Assembly: GCF_900100755.1 (NCBI RefSeq)
Contig: NZ_FNCI01000003.1
Location: 372,001 to 436,000 of the forward strand
DNA: 64,000 nucleotides
Direction: 5' to 3'
DNA from: Onishia taeanensis
GTDB taxonomy: Bacteria > Pseudomonadota > Gammaproteobacteria > Pseudomonadales > Halomonadaceae
Part shown: positions 37,260-45,213 of the stretch, one piece after another
Position numbering within the stretch: position 1 is the first letter of the stretch
Layout: each line of letters opens with the position of its first letter
The notes under the pieces: model-generated
Told to the model about the DNA's origin: nothing
Seen by the model: the letters and a program-made list of their open reading frames with translations, nothing else
The model's database searches: none
Program-made: the position numbers and the translations under genes

Positions 37260-37988
37260 TCAATCCCGAAACTGGGCGTGCGGTCGACGCACCTTCCACG
37301 CGCCAGCGATATGCCGCCACCCCTCTACCTGATGGTATTCCAGCACAACCGGCCGGGCATGGTGCATGCTCAATTGGGCAATCTCGTCGAAGGCCAGAAC
37401 CCCCAAACGATATGCCGCATGGCGAAATGCCGCGCCGTGGCCCACGAAGACCTTCAGCACATCGGCTTCGCTGTGCCGAGCCAAGGCCTGCATCTGTGCC
37501 GTCAGGTGGCTCGCGACCCGCTCCCCGGCCTCCATCAGCGATTCCGCCCCCTGCAGTGGCAGGCGAAAATGACTGTCCGACTTCCAGTTGGCCGGCAAGC
37601 AGGGAAAGCGCGGGTCCTCGGCGATGATCGCTTCGATCTGGGCGGCGCTCAGGTTGGCGGCACTGCCAAGGCCACGCTCGGCCAGATCGTCGAAGCCCTC
37701 GACCGCCACGCCGTGCCGGCCCTCTTCAAGCACCGATTGCATCAGACTGGCCGTCTGCCAGGCGCGCAGCAGGTTCGAGCTATCGATCTGTGTCGCCAGT
37801 TCACAGCCCAAGGTGCCGATCATGTCACGCAGCTCGCACCCCGCTCGCGTGGCCTGCTCACGCCCAACTGACCTCAGCGGAAAGGGCTGGTGGGCGCTGG
37901 GCGTATCCGCAAGCTGATGATAGTCGCCGTGCCGCACTAACGCGGCCAACAGCCTGGGTTGCCGATGGCTCGATTGTGGGTGCGTCAT
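37260..37988 (-). CDS. Histidine phosphatase family protein (GAK cluster)
   Basis: 242 residues with the phosphoglycerate-mutase-like fold. The phosphorylated histidine motif RHG is at residues 19-21 (ALVRHGDY), the second histidine is in VGHGAAFRHAA, and an intact acidic loop is present. It removes phosphate from an unknown substrate. Its ATG overlaps the stop of the SixA-Nudix gene (37985-37988, ATGA), so the two are coupled. Confidence 0.86.
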   Translation of the reverse strand: MTHPQSSHRQPRLLAALVRHGDYHQLADTPSAHQPFPLRSVGREQATRAGCELRDMIGTLGCELATQIDSSNLLRAWQTASLMQSVLEEGRHGVAVEGFDDLAERGLGSAANLSAAQIEAIIAEDPRFPCLPANWKSDSHFRLPLQGAESLMEAGERVASHLTAQMQALARHSEADVLKVFVGHGAAFRHAAYRLGVLAFDEIAQLSMHHARPVVLEYHQVEGWRHIAGAWKVRRPHAQFRD

Positions 37989-39004
37989 GATGATGGCCTC
38001 TTGGCCGGGGGAGCCTCAGCGGAGGCTGCCTCAAGGCGGTACGACAGCTCATGCACCATGGCGCCAAGACGCGGCTGCCGAAGGCATTCCGCCGCCTGCT
38101 CGGCCGACATCCATTGCCGAGCCCTGTGCGGCTCTTCGCGTGCCTCGTCTGCCAACTCCCGAGTGACGCGCATGGAGAAGACGGTGACCTCGCAAGGGGC
38201 TCCCCATTTGCGGTAATGATAGTGACCAAGCGCCGGGGCATCGGTATCTCCCTCGATGCCGGCCTCTTCTAGGGCCTCCTTGTGGGCAGAGGCCTGAAGA
38301 CTCAGCCCCGGCTCGGCAATGCCCTTGGGCAGGCTCCAGTGGCGGTTGCTGCTCGAACCGATCACCAGCACCTCGAGCCTCCCCTGGCGCATCCGATAAG
38401 GCACGACCGCCGACTGAACATAGTAATAGGCTGGACGCTCACGGCGCTCAGGGCCATCGGGGAAGGGAAAGGGAAAGTGCTTGGGAAGCTCCCTCGCCCG
38501 GCGGATCTCCAGCAACCGGGCATTGCCCGGGCCGAGCTGCGACCAGGCGCCATCGATGGCCAGGCGAACGAGACTGGCGGTCGGCAACAGCTTGCCGTCA
38601 CCTGCCAACGCCGGCGGCTCGGGCAACAAGTAGTCCAGCAGCTCTTCGAGGTCCGGATTATGGCCAACCAGCATGAGGCGCCGAATGCTATCCGGCGCAC
38701 CGGCGATGCAGGCTACCAGCGTCTCTGGCGTCCCGTGGTAGAGGGCCGGGGCGACTTCGAGCTCATCGGTCGTCGCGCCCATGGCTTTCAGGCATTTCTC
38801 GGCAGTGGCCCTGGCCCGCAGCGCCGGCGACGCCAGTACCATCTGGGGCACCAGCGCCTGCTGCGCCAGCCAGGCGCCCATCCGCTGGGCGCCGAGCTTG
38901 CCACGCTTCTTCAAGGGCCGCTGCTGATCCGCTACCGGCTGCGACCAGTCGGACTTGCCGTGGCGCAGCAGCAGAAGCTCGCGGGATGTCGATTGCCGGC
39001 TCAT
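37985..39004 (-). CDS. SixA-like histidine phosphatase fused to a Nudix hydrolase (GAK cluster)
   Basis: 339 residues. Residues 1-170 are a SixA-type histidine phosphatase (LLLLRHGKSDW, RHG at 14-16; second His in VGHNPDLEELL). Residues 200-310 are a Nudix domain with HWSLPKGIAEPGLS and KEALEEAGI. The Nudix box departs from GX5EX7REUXEE: Leu in the first Glu place and Lys for Arg, a variant seen in similar fusions. Mycobacterial MutT1 carries the same two domains in the opposite order. Substrates may be nucleoside or inositol-type polyphosphates. It overlaps its neighbours by ATGA at both ends. Confidence 0.86.
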   Translation of the reverse strand: MSRQSTSRELLLLRHGKSDWSQPVADQQRPLKKRGKLGAQRMGAWLAQQALVPQMVLASPALRARATAEKCLKAMGATTDELEVAPALYHGTPETLVACIAGAPDSIRRLMLVGHNPDLEELLDYLLPEPPALAGDGKLLPTASLVRLAIDGAWSQLGPGNARLLEIRRARELPKHFPFPFPDGPERRERPAYYYVQSAVVPYRMRQGRLEVLVIGSSSNRHWSLPKGIAEPGLSLQASAHKEALEEAGIEGDTDAPALGHYHYRKWGAPCEVTVFSMRVTRELADEAREEPHRARQWMSAEQAAECLRQPRLGAMVHELSYRLEAASAEAPPAKRPSS

Positions 39005-40179
39005 GGCGCCCCGCTCTCTTCTCCCGCTGGCCCCTCCGGCGACGCTTCGCCATTCAGGCCCAGCAACGCCGGCAGGTGGTGGCCGGCCAACAGCTCGAAG
39101 TCGACCGTGCCGCTAACCTCATAGACAGGCACGCCACTCAGTGCCGCCAGGTAGGCTTCAGGGTCGAGCGGCGTCTGGTCATCCAGGAATCGTCCTTGGG
39201 CATCCTGATACAAGGGCCCTGGCGATTTCATCACAGCGTCCAGCAATTCTGGGCGCTGGTTGATATCTACTCGCTCACAGCGCACCGGCTGCCTTCCGTC
39301 GCGCCGCCAATTGAGAATCACCACCGCCGCCAATCGGGCCTCGCGACACAGGCGCCCGGGCCCATACAGCTCGTCGATCATCACATCGTACTTTTCCTCG
39401 AGATCCCACAGCGCCTGCCTGGGCATGGAAAGCCAATGCTTGCGCTGCTCAGCAGACACCAGCGAGGACAGGCGCTTGCTATGCACGATGGTGCCAGGAT
39501 TGATACGCGGCAGTTTGGCAATACCCGCGGCCTGCACGCCTTTCTCGTCTTGGCGGATAAACAGCCGGTCATTGGTCAAATAGTCGAGCGCCGGGTGTTC
39601 CATGGCGGTGAGCATGGCCGTCGACTTGCCGCCGCCGGAAAAGCCGGCAATGGCCACCGCCTGATCGCCCCTCGCCAATCCAGCAGCATGGCAGATCAAC
39701 CAGTCCTGCTGCTGAAGGTCATTCATGTACTGGGCATTGATGAAGTTGATGACCTGGTTGTCGTTGGCCTCGCAAGGGCCGGCGGCAATGCGCCAGGTGT
39801 CACTCTGCAGGAACACCATGCCGGTGCGCACCTTGCGCAACAGCCGCCCGCCCCGCAGGTCGACATAGCTGTCCTTGCGGCCCGTCTTGCCGGGCTCGCG
39901 CGCCCAGTCGCTGAAGTTCAGCGACATGGCCGGCGGCGGGCACTCGATCGCCAGCACCTCGATATCAGGCAGGCGATCCGGCGCGAGGTAGGCGTGAAAG
40001 TAGCGGTTCAGGGCGTCAAGCAAGGGGCGCGAATTGGAGCGAATGGCCAAGGTGCGGCGCCCAACGTCGATCACCAGAGACGTCTCCAGCATGCTGGCAT
40101 CGCCGCACAGCGCCTGGGCGGCCTCCTCCACGCTAATCAGTCGGTCATCGTTCATCGTATCGATCAGGATATCGCTCAT
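39001..40179 (-). CDS. HprK-related kinase B (GAK cluster)
   Basis: 392 residues. A P-loop GFSGGGKST at residues 179-187 resembles the HPr kinase/phosphorylase loop, and the region after it (VVILNWRR and the helical tail) follows the HprK fold. There is no PTS HPr gene nearby. The protein fits TIGR04355 (HprK-related kinase B), the hallmark of the GAK system. It probably phosphorylates a protein or small carrier; the target is unknown. It overlaps the ATP-grasp gene (40176-40179) and the SixA-Nudix gene by four bases each. Confidence 0.86.
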   Translation of the reverse strand: MSDILIDTMNDDRLISVEEAAQALCGDASMLETSLVIDVGRRTLAIRSNSRPLLDALNRYFHAYLAPDRLPDIEVLAIECPPPAMSLNFSDWAREPGKTGRKDSYVDLRGGRLLRKVRTGMVFLQSDTWRIAAGPCEANDNQVINFINAQYMNDLQQQDWLICHAAGLARGDQAVAIAGFSGGGKSTAMLTAMEHPALDYLTNDRLFIRQDEKGVQAAGIAKLPRINPGTIVHSKRLSSLVSAEQRKHWLSMPRQALWDLEEKYDVMIDELYGPGRLCREARLAAVVILNWRRDGRQPVRCERVDINQRPELLDAVMKSPGPLYQDAQGRFLDDQTPLDPEAYLAALSGVPVYEVSGTVDFELLAGHHLPALLGLNGEASPEGPAGEESGAP

Positions 40180-41060
40180 AGTAAGGCCAACACATGGTCA
40201 GTGTAGGCTGCCGCCGCATCGATGCCCGGTCCCTCTAGGGCACCACGAAAACCACCGAATGCCGACACTTCGAAAATGACCGGGCCCTGTGCCGTCTCGG
40301 CCACATCGACGGTGGTGAAATCCATGCCAAACGGCGCCTGAGCACGCCTGGCCAGCTCGATCATCGACTCGGGCGGTTCATAGGCCGCATAGCGGCCACC
40401 ACTGTGGATGGTGGTGTTCCAGGTATCGTTCTGGGAGACCCGCGCATAGGTTCCCAGGTAGCGCCCGGCGAGAAACACCATGCCCAGGTCACGGCCCGGA
40501 AGGACGATCTTGCGCTGCAGATACATCATCGGATTGTGGCGACGAAATGCCTCGATGTCTCGGCGCAGCTCCCGCTTGGGCTGATCGGCCTTGATCACAC
40601 ACATGCCGCGCGCCTTGGTGGAATAAAGCGGCTTGAACACCGCCTCCCCATACTCGCGAACCGCTTCGAGGGCCTGGTCGACATCTTCGGTCACCAGGGT
40701 CTCCGGCATCGGAATGCCGGCCTTGCGCAAGCTGATGGTGCAGCTCAATCGATTGATCAAGCGCAGGATATTGTCGGCACCGCTGAAGACCTTGACCCCT
40801 CTGGCCTCGGCCATGCGCAGTAACTCCAGCCGGTCGAGCGTGTTGGGGCTGTACTCACCGCCAATCTTCTTGACGATCAGGGCGTCCAGCTCGCCGAGGT
40901 CCTGTCCCTTGAAGCGAATGGCGCCGCTGCCCAGGTCGAGGGCGACCTTGGCCATGTCGATCACCAGGCGGTAGCCGGTTCGCGCTTCGACGGCATCGGC
41001 CAGCACCTCGGTGGACCACTTGCCCGGAATACCAATCACGCCGATTTTTGGGTTAGTCAA
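40176..41060 (-). CDS. RimK-like ATP-grasp ligase (GAK cluster)
   Basis: 294 residues with an ATP-grasp fold of the RimK type: the N-terminal KIGVIGIPGKWS, NRLSCTISLRKAGIPMPET, then the ATP-binding VFKPLYSTKARGM and the metal-binding end VIFEVSAFGGFRG. ATP-grasp ligases join an acyl-phosphate to an amine or thiol. It fits TIGR04356 (GAK-system ATP-grasp) as I recall. It overlaps the PhoU-APH gene by eight bases and the HprK-related gene by four. Confidence 0.86.
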   Translation of the reverse strand: MTNPKIGVIGIPGKWSTEVLADAVEARTGYRLVIDMAKVALDLGSGAIRFKGQDLGELDALIVKKIGGEYSPNTLDRLELLRMAEARGVKVFSGADNILRLINRLSCTISLRKAGIPMPETLVTEDVDQALEAVREYGEAVFKPLYSTKARGMCVIKADQPKRELRRDIEAFRRHNPMMYLQRKIVLPGRDLGMVFLAGRYLGTYARVSQNDTWNTTIHSGGRYAAYEPPESMIELARRAQAPFGMDFTTVDVAETAQGPVIFEVSAFGGFRGALEGPGIDAAAAYTDHVLALL

Positions 41061-42711
41061 CGAAGATCTCCTTCAGAGGAATTCTAAATTTGTCGGCCTT
41101 GTCGATATCCGCGGCCAGCACTAACTCGATCAAAAAGCGTGCACGCAGAAACATGCTGCGGGCCAGTGACTTATCGAGAATGAAGCGAGTGGAGGTGGCG
41201 AATGAACGTGCCAGTCCCAGCGCCAGGCGCAGTTCGAAGGTCGTGTCCTGCTGTTGGTTGGCGTGGCGCCGCGCCACCCGGTAGATCTCCATGGCCACCC
41301 GCATGATGCGCTCACGCAGCGGGGCATCCCTGATCTGTAGCCGGTAGTTGGAGACCATGAACACCGAGACATCCTGCACATAATCCATGTAGCTGGAGCG
41401 GTGTAGATCGATAAAGTTGATTCGCTTTTCCAGCGGATCATAGATGATATTGTCGACGTTGAAGTCGCCATGGATATAAACCGCGAAAGGCGCCACCAGA
41501 GAGGCTTCTCGCTCTTTGGCCTGCTCGACCAGGGTGTCGAAAGCGGGCAGGTCGACCCCGCACAGGCGCAGGTCGCCGCGATGAAACTCGGGATGAATCT
41601 TGTAAACGTCGTCCAGGCGCTTTTGAAGCTGTTGCATATGGCGTGCGGCCACGCCCTCTGGGGTAAACGTCTCCTGCCAGACCGAGCGCAGCGTGCGAGT
41701 CAGATATTTCACTGCTTCATCGACCAGCTCGGTCGACTCATTGAGCAGCAAGTGCTCGAACGTAAAGCCGGGTAGATGCTCGATCAGCAGGGCCGCGGAT
41801 TGGCCGCGCTTCTGATAAGACAGAATCTTCGGCGCCAGGCCCGGATAGATCTCGTGCCAGCTTTCAACGCCCTGCCGCTCCTCCTTCACCTTGCGCTTGA
41901 CGCCGTCCTTGAAGATGGCGACATAGCCGTTTTCCCGCGCATTCGGCGAGCGGATACCGGAGATCGCGCTGCCAGAGCGCGTCTCTGCCAACGGCTCGAT
42001 ACTCAAGGCTTCCTCGCGGTTATCAATGTCATCCACCAGCGACTGCAGGGAGTGATAGCGCTCGAAGTTGACCGGCTGACCGAGATTGGCGGAGATAATC
42101 ACTTCGCTGATATGCAGAAGCGTCGCCGCCATCTGGCGAATGGCATGGGCGACAAAGAGGCCTCGCGTCAGCGCCTCGGTGTTGTCCTTCTTCTTCAGGG
42201 CCGCCACATAGCTCGCGAGACGCAGGCGATAGGCTTTTTCGAGACCGTTCTGCAACTGCCCCAAGCGCAGCGCCAAGGGCGTATCGTTCTCAGCAACCGC
42301 CGGCTCGACGAGCTGAATGCCGCTGCGAATGCTCTCCACCATGGCGCGCAGTGCCTGGGGCTCGAGCCCTGCCAAGTCGTCGACTTCCTGCAGATGCCTG
42401 ACGCAGTCCCGCGTAAGTTCGGTGAGGCGCTCGAGATCGGTGGCGATGAGCTCGATGCTACGCAGCATCTGCGGCAGACTGCTGCGGCGGTGTTTCTTGG
42501 CCGACAGCCGCCTCATGCAGTCGTTATGAATGCGCATCTTGAGGTTATAGGCATAGCCACGGCGATCGAGAAGCCGATGGGCAATGGCCGTGGTGGGCGT
42601 CTCTAGAAACTGCTCGAAACTGGCCAACTGCGAGTCCACTTCAACGCACAGGAAACGCAGGTTGTCCTCGATACTCTTAGGCGGTCGAGTCGTCATGAAA
42701 AGCGCCGGCAT
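41053..42711 (-). CDS. PhoU-like domain fused to an aminoglycoside-phosphotransferase-type kinase (GAK cluster)
   Basis: 552 residues. The N-terminal half (about 1-225) is all helical and resembles PhoU. The C-terminal half is an APH/choline-kinase-type domain with HGDFNVDN (His414, Asp416, Asn421; the Brenner motif HGDxxxxN) and FIDLHRSSYMDYVQDVS, the metal-binding segment. It is likely an ATP-dependent small-molecule kinase, with PhoU as a sensor or interaction part. Starts at 42711 and 42696 are both possible; neither has a good ribosome-binding site, which is expected as it overlaps the Nudix gene by 35 bp and may be coupled to it. Confidence 0.78.
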   Translation of the reverse strand: MPALFMTTRPPKSIEDNLRFLCVEVDSQLASFEQFLETPTTAIAHRLLDRRGYAYNLKMRIHNDCMRRLSAKKHRRSSLPQMLRSIELIATDLERLTELTRDCVRHLQEVDDLAGLEPQALRAMVESIRSGIQLVEPAVAENDTPLALRLGQLQNGLEKAYRLRLASYVAALKKKDNTEALTRGLFVAHAIRQMAATLLHISEVIISANLGQPVNFERYHSLQSLVDDIDNREEALSIEPLAETRSGSAISGIRSPNARENGYVAIFKDGVKRKVKEERQGVESWHEIYPGLAPKILSYQKRGQSAALLIEHLPGFTFEHLLLNESTELVDEAVKYLTRTLRSVWQETFTPEGVAARHMQQLQKRLDDVYKIHPEFHRGDLRLCGVDLPAFDTLVEQAKEREASLVAPFAVYIHGDFNVDNIIYDPLEKRINFIDLHRSSYMDYVQDVSVFMVSNYRLQIRDAPLRERIMRVAMEIYRVARRHANQQQDTTFELRLALGLARSFATSTRFILDKSLARSMFLRARFLIELVLAADIDKADKFRIPLKEIFVD

Positions 42712-43177
42712 AAGCCAAGGAGGTTGAACCCTGCTCGGCGGCGCGAATCAGCGACGGCAAGCAGGAGGAAAGGTATTCGGGGGTGAAGGTCAGTTCAGGG
42801 AGTGTGTCGATATCGACCCAGCAAACGTCCAACTGGCGCTTGTCCGGCAGAGGCCCGTTACCGGCGACATAGTCGGCGGGCAGCATGCAAAGGAAGATGA
42901 AGTCCACCAGGTGGCGCCGGCTGGGCGGCTGGGTGTCCTTACGCTTGAAGACATCGCATACCGTCACCAGCCGCGGCGCGTCGACCCGGGCACCGATCTC
43001 TTCCAGGCATTCGCGCTGCAGGGCATCTTCAAGGGTTTCGCCTGTGCCCTGTGCGCCGCCGGGCAGGGCATAGCGCCCGCCCTGCTTGCGCAGCAGCAAC
43101 ACCTGATGGTCGCGCAAGATCAGAGCACGCGCCGTATTACGCACACCGGAAAGTAGGTCGGGCAGTCGATCGGGCAT
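42677..43177 (-). CDS. Nudix hydrolase (GAK cluster)
   Basis: 166 residues from the ATG at 43177 (preceded by AAGGA; a GTG at 43195 is possible). The Nudix box is complete, GGAQGTGETLEDALQRECLEE with the required Gly, Glu and REUXEE spacing (shown by its start GGAQGTGE). It hydrolyses a nucleoside diphosphate linked to another group; the exact substrate is unknown. It is the first gene of the leftward GAK unit, opposite the CofD-related gene, and overlaps the PhoU-APH gene. Confidence 0.86.
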   Translation of the reverse strand: MPDRLPDLLSGVRNTARALILRDHQVLLLRKQGGRYALPGGAQGTGETLEDALQRECLEEIGARVDAPRLVTVCDVFKRKDTQPPSRRHLVDFIFLCMLPADYVAGNGPLPDKRQLDVCWVDIDTLPELTFTPEYLSSCLPSLIRAAEQGSTSLAYAGAFHDDSTA

Positions 43178-43219
43178 GGGATCCTTGCTGATCACGGCTC
43201 ACATATCGCCGACAAGCTT

Positions 43220-43280
43220 ATCATCCACTCAATGAACCTCTGGTTACAGTCATTGACTTGATAGATCTGGCGTGGATGAT
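43220..43280. promoter_or_regulatory. Inverted repeat in the divergent GAK promoter region
   Basis: ATCATCCAC (43220-43228) and GTGGATGAT (43272-43280) are exact inverted copies about 43 bp apart between the divergent Nudix and CofD-related genes. A candidate rightward promoter, TTGACT (43253-43258) with GATGAT (43275-43280), overlaps the right arm. The placement relative to both genes suggests one regulator acting on both units. Confidence 0.5.
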
Positions 43281-43321
43281 CGTTGCCATTCACGGATAGC
43301 GCCACGCTTCAGGACGCCAAG

Positions 43322-44527
43322 ATGATCAATGTCAGGGTCACACGCAATGCCCAAGTCCCGGACCCGTTGCGGATCCGGCGCTGCCAGAAAACCCCCGAAC
43401 TCGGCCCACGGCTGCTCTTCTTCAGCGGCGGGTCAGCACTCAACGGCCTGTCCAAGAACCTGCAGCACTACACGCATAACTCGATTCACCTGGTCACGCC
43501 GTTCGACTCCGGCGGCAGTTCCGCCAAGCTGCGCGATGCGTTTCGCATGCCGGCCATCGGTGACCTGCGCAGCCGCCTGATGGCCTTGGCCGACGACTCG
43601 ATACTTGGCCACCCGGAGGTCTACCGCCTATTCCAGTATCGCCTGCCCAAGGACCGGCCAGCCCTGGAGCTGGAGCGGATGCTGGCGGCCTTGGCCGATG
43701 GCAGCGACCCCCTGATGCGCGACATAGCCAATCCGATGCGCAAGCTGATTCGCCACCAGCTCGGGTATTTCTGCGCCGCCAAGCCGGACGACTTCGACCT
43801 GCGCGGGGCCAGTATCGGCAACCTGATCCTGGCCGGCGGCTACCTCAACAACCATCAGCACCTGGACCCGATCATCTTCCTGTTTTCCAAGCTGGTGCAC
43901 GTGCGCGGCACCGTTCGGGCGATCGTCAACCGGGATTATCATCTGGCGGCCCAGCTGCAAAACGGCGATACCCTGCTCGGCCAACACCGGCTCACCGGCA
44001 AGGAAGTGGCACCGCTCGACTCGCCGATCGTCCATCTCGGCCTATCCCGACAGCCGGATGCCAATGAGCCCGTCACCGCCAAACTGCGTGAGAAGAACCG
44101 CCGACTGATCGCGTCGGCAGAGCTGATCTGCTTTCCCCCCGGCAGTTTCTACTCGAGCTTGATCGCCAACCTGCTGCCGGCAGGCGTGGGTCAGGCAATC
44201 CGCGACAATGCCAGCCCCAAGGTGTTCATTCCCAATACCGGAACTGACCCCGAGCAGCTTGGCATGAGCCTCGAGCGCCAGGTCGATACGCTACTGGGTC
44301 AGTTACGCCTGGATGCCGGTGACGCCACCCCGACCGGTGAGCTTCTGAACTTCGTGCTCCTCGACAGTCGAGGCGGCGACTACGCCTTGGATATCTCGAT
44401 AGAGGAACTGGCCGGACGCTGGGCCGAACGGGGCATTGCCATGATCGATACCCGACTGATCAGCGAAGACAGCGCGCCCTACTACGACAATGATCTACTG
44501 ACCTGCGCGCTGCTGTCTCTGGTTTGA
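43322..44527 (+). CDS. CofD-related protein (GAK cluster)
   Basis: 401 residues from the ATG at 43322, which has AGGA. The N-terminal RLLFFSGGSALNGLSKNLQ and TPFDSGGSSAKLRDAF match the phosphate-binding start of the CofD/YvcK fold. It fits TIGR04357 (CofD-related, GAK system). CofD makes the lactyl-phosphate link of coenzyme F420, but no other F420 gene is here and YvcK-like relatives bind UDP-sugars instead, so the reaction is open. It diverges from the leftward GAK genes and shares their control region. Confidence 0.86.
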   Translation: MINVRVTRNAQVPDPLRIRRCQKTPELGPRLLFFSGGSALNGLSKNLQHYTHNSIHLVTPFDSGGSSAKLRDAFRMPAIGDLRSRLMALADDSILGHPEVYRLFQYRLPKDRPALELERMLAALADGSDPLMRDIANPMRKLIRHQLGYFCAAKPDDFDLRGASIGNLILAGGYLNNHQHLDPIIFLFSKLVHVRGTVRAIVNRDYHLAAQLQNGDTLLGQHRLTGKEVAPLDSPIVHLGLSRQPDANEPVTAKLREKNRRLIASAELICFPPGSFYSSLIANLLPAGVGQAIRDNASPKVFIPNTGTDPEQLGMSLERQVDTLLGQLRLDAGDATPTGELLNFVLLDSRGGDYALDISIEELAGRWAERGIAMIDTRLISEDSAPYYDNDLLTCALLSLV

Positions 44528-44560
44528 CTATCTCACCAAGCGCACAGGCAAGACACCAGT

Positions 44561-44594
44561 AAAAAGGCCCGCGGCACAAGTTGCCGCGGGCCTT
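44561..44594. terminator. Bidirectional terminator between the CofD-related and lipoprotein genes
   Basis: Thirteen-bp perfect stem AAGGCCCGCGGCA (44564-44576) / TGCCGCGGGCCTT (44582-44594), loop of five. The A run on the left supplies a T tract for the leftward lipoprotein gene. Confidence 0.83.
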
Positions 44595-44628
44595 CGATTA
44601 TATTGGCGGATTAGCCGGTAGGCGGGCC

Positions 44629-44898
44629 TCAGTTACAGGGCACCACGCTACGCTGAGTGTCTAACGCCCACAGCGTCTTACCGTCAGGCGTCTTGCCCTG
44701 CTCATTCCAGGTCTCGGTGACCTTGATGCAGTAGGAGCCGAGGTCTTCCGTCTTGACCTGTGGATCTGCCGGGCGCTCATTGCCAATGCGCATGATATCG
44801 GGGTTCTGGCTGGTGTAGTTGGGCGCGATAGCACCGCCAGCGCAGCCGGCGATCAGGGTCGTCAGTGCCAGCAGGGGCAGGATAGGAGTGAAACGCAT
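44629..44898 (-). CDS. Small lipoprotein, unknown function
   Basis: 89 residues. The signal peptide ends in the lipobox LIAGC, so Cys19 would be acylated and the mature protein tethered to the outer or inner membrane. The mature part is short and has two further cysteines (SYCIK and the penultimate VPCN), possibly a disulfide. I recognise no family. A terminator follows. Confidence 0.72.
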   Translation of the reverse strand: MRFTPILPLLALTTLIAGCAGGAIAPNYTSQNPDIMRIGNERPADPQVKTEDLGSYCIKVTETWNEQGKTPDGKTLWALDTQRSVVPCN

Positions 44899-45213
44899 AG
44901 ATATTTACCTCATGTGAAGAATCACTGAGCCATGCGTGATGTCAGAACGATGAGTCTGCCGGGCACGACCTGAATCCGTAGATCCTGCCTCAGGCAACGT
45001 AGAGGCACTCTACCCCTTGGCATGAAGCAGGCCAAACGTCGCTCGTCACCGACACCCAGATACCGACGGCGGATGCAGGCAGCGGCGAAAATGCTACAAT
45101 CTTCGGCTGATTTCATGGTCATCACGTCAGGGACACTGCCCGGCAGCAGAGGCCGCTTCCGACACGAGGCCTCCAGTCCCTCACGCACTACGTTACGGGA
45201 ACCCCGCGCCACT
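44899..45213. promoter_or_regulatory. metG upstream region with an extended -10 promoter candidate
   Basis: A 315-bp gap between the lipoprotein gene and metG. TGCTACAAT (45092-45100) is an extended -10 (TGn-TACAAT) about 115 bp before the metG ATG. No strong -35 is seen, which fits the extended type. The frame is open through the region from 45022 but has no coding character. I see no T-box or other riboswitch. Confidence 0.5.

Noticed and set aside
38986-40206. A 406-codon open frame on the plus strand across the HprK-related kinase gene
   Set aside because: Antisense shadow; the minus-strand gene has a clear P-loop and overlapping neighbours.
43322-44527. Coenzyme F420 biosynthesis (CofD proper)
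   Set aside because: No other F420 gene is present, and the neighbours point to the GAK-type CofD relative.
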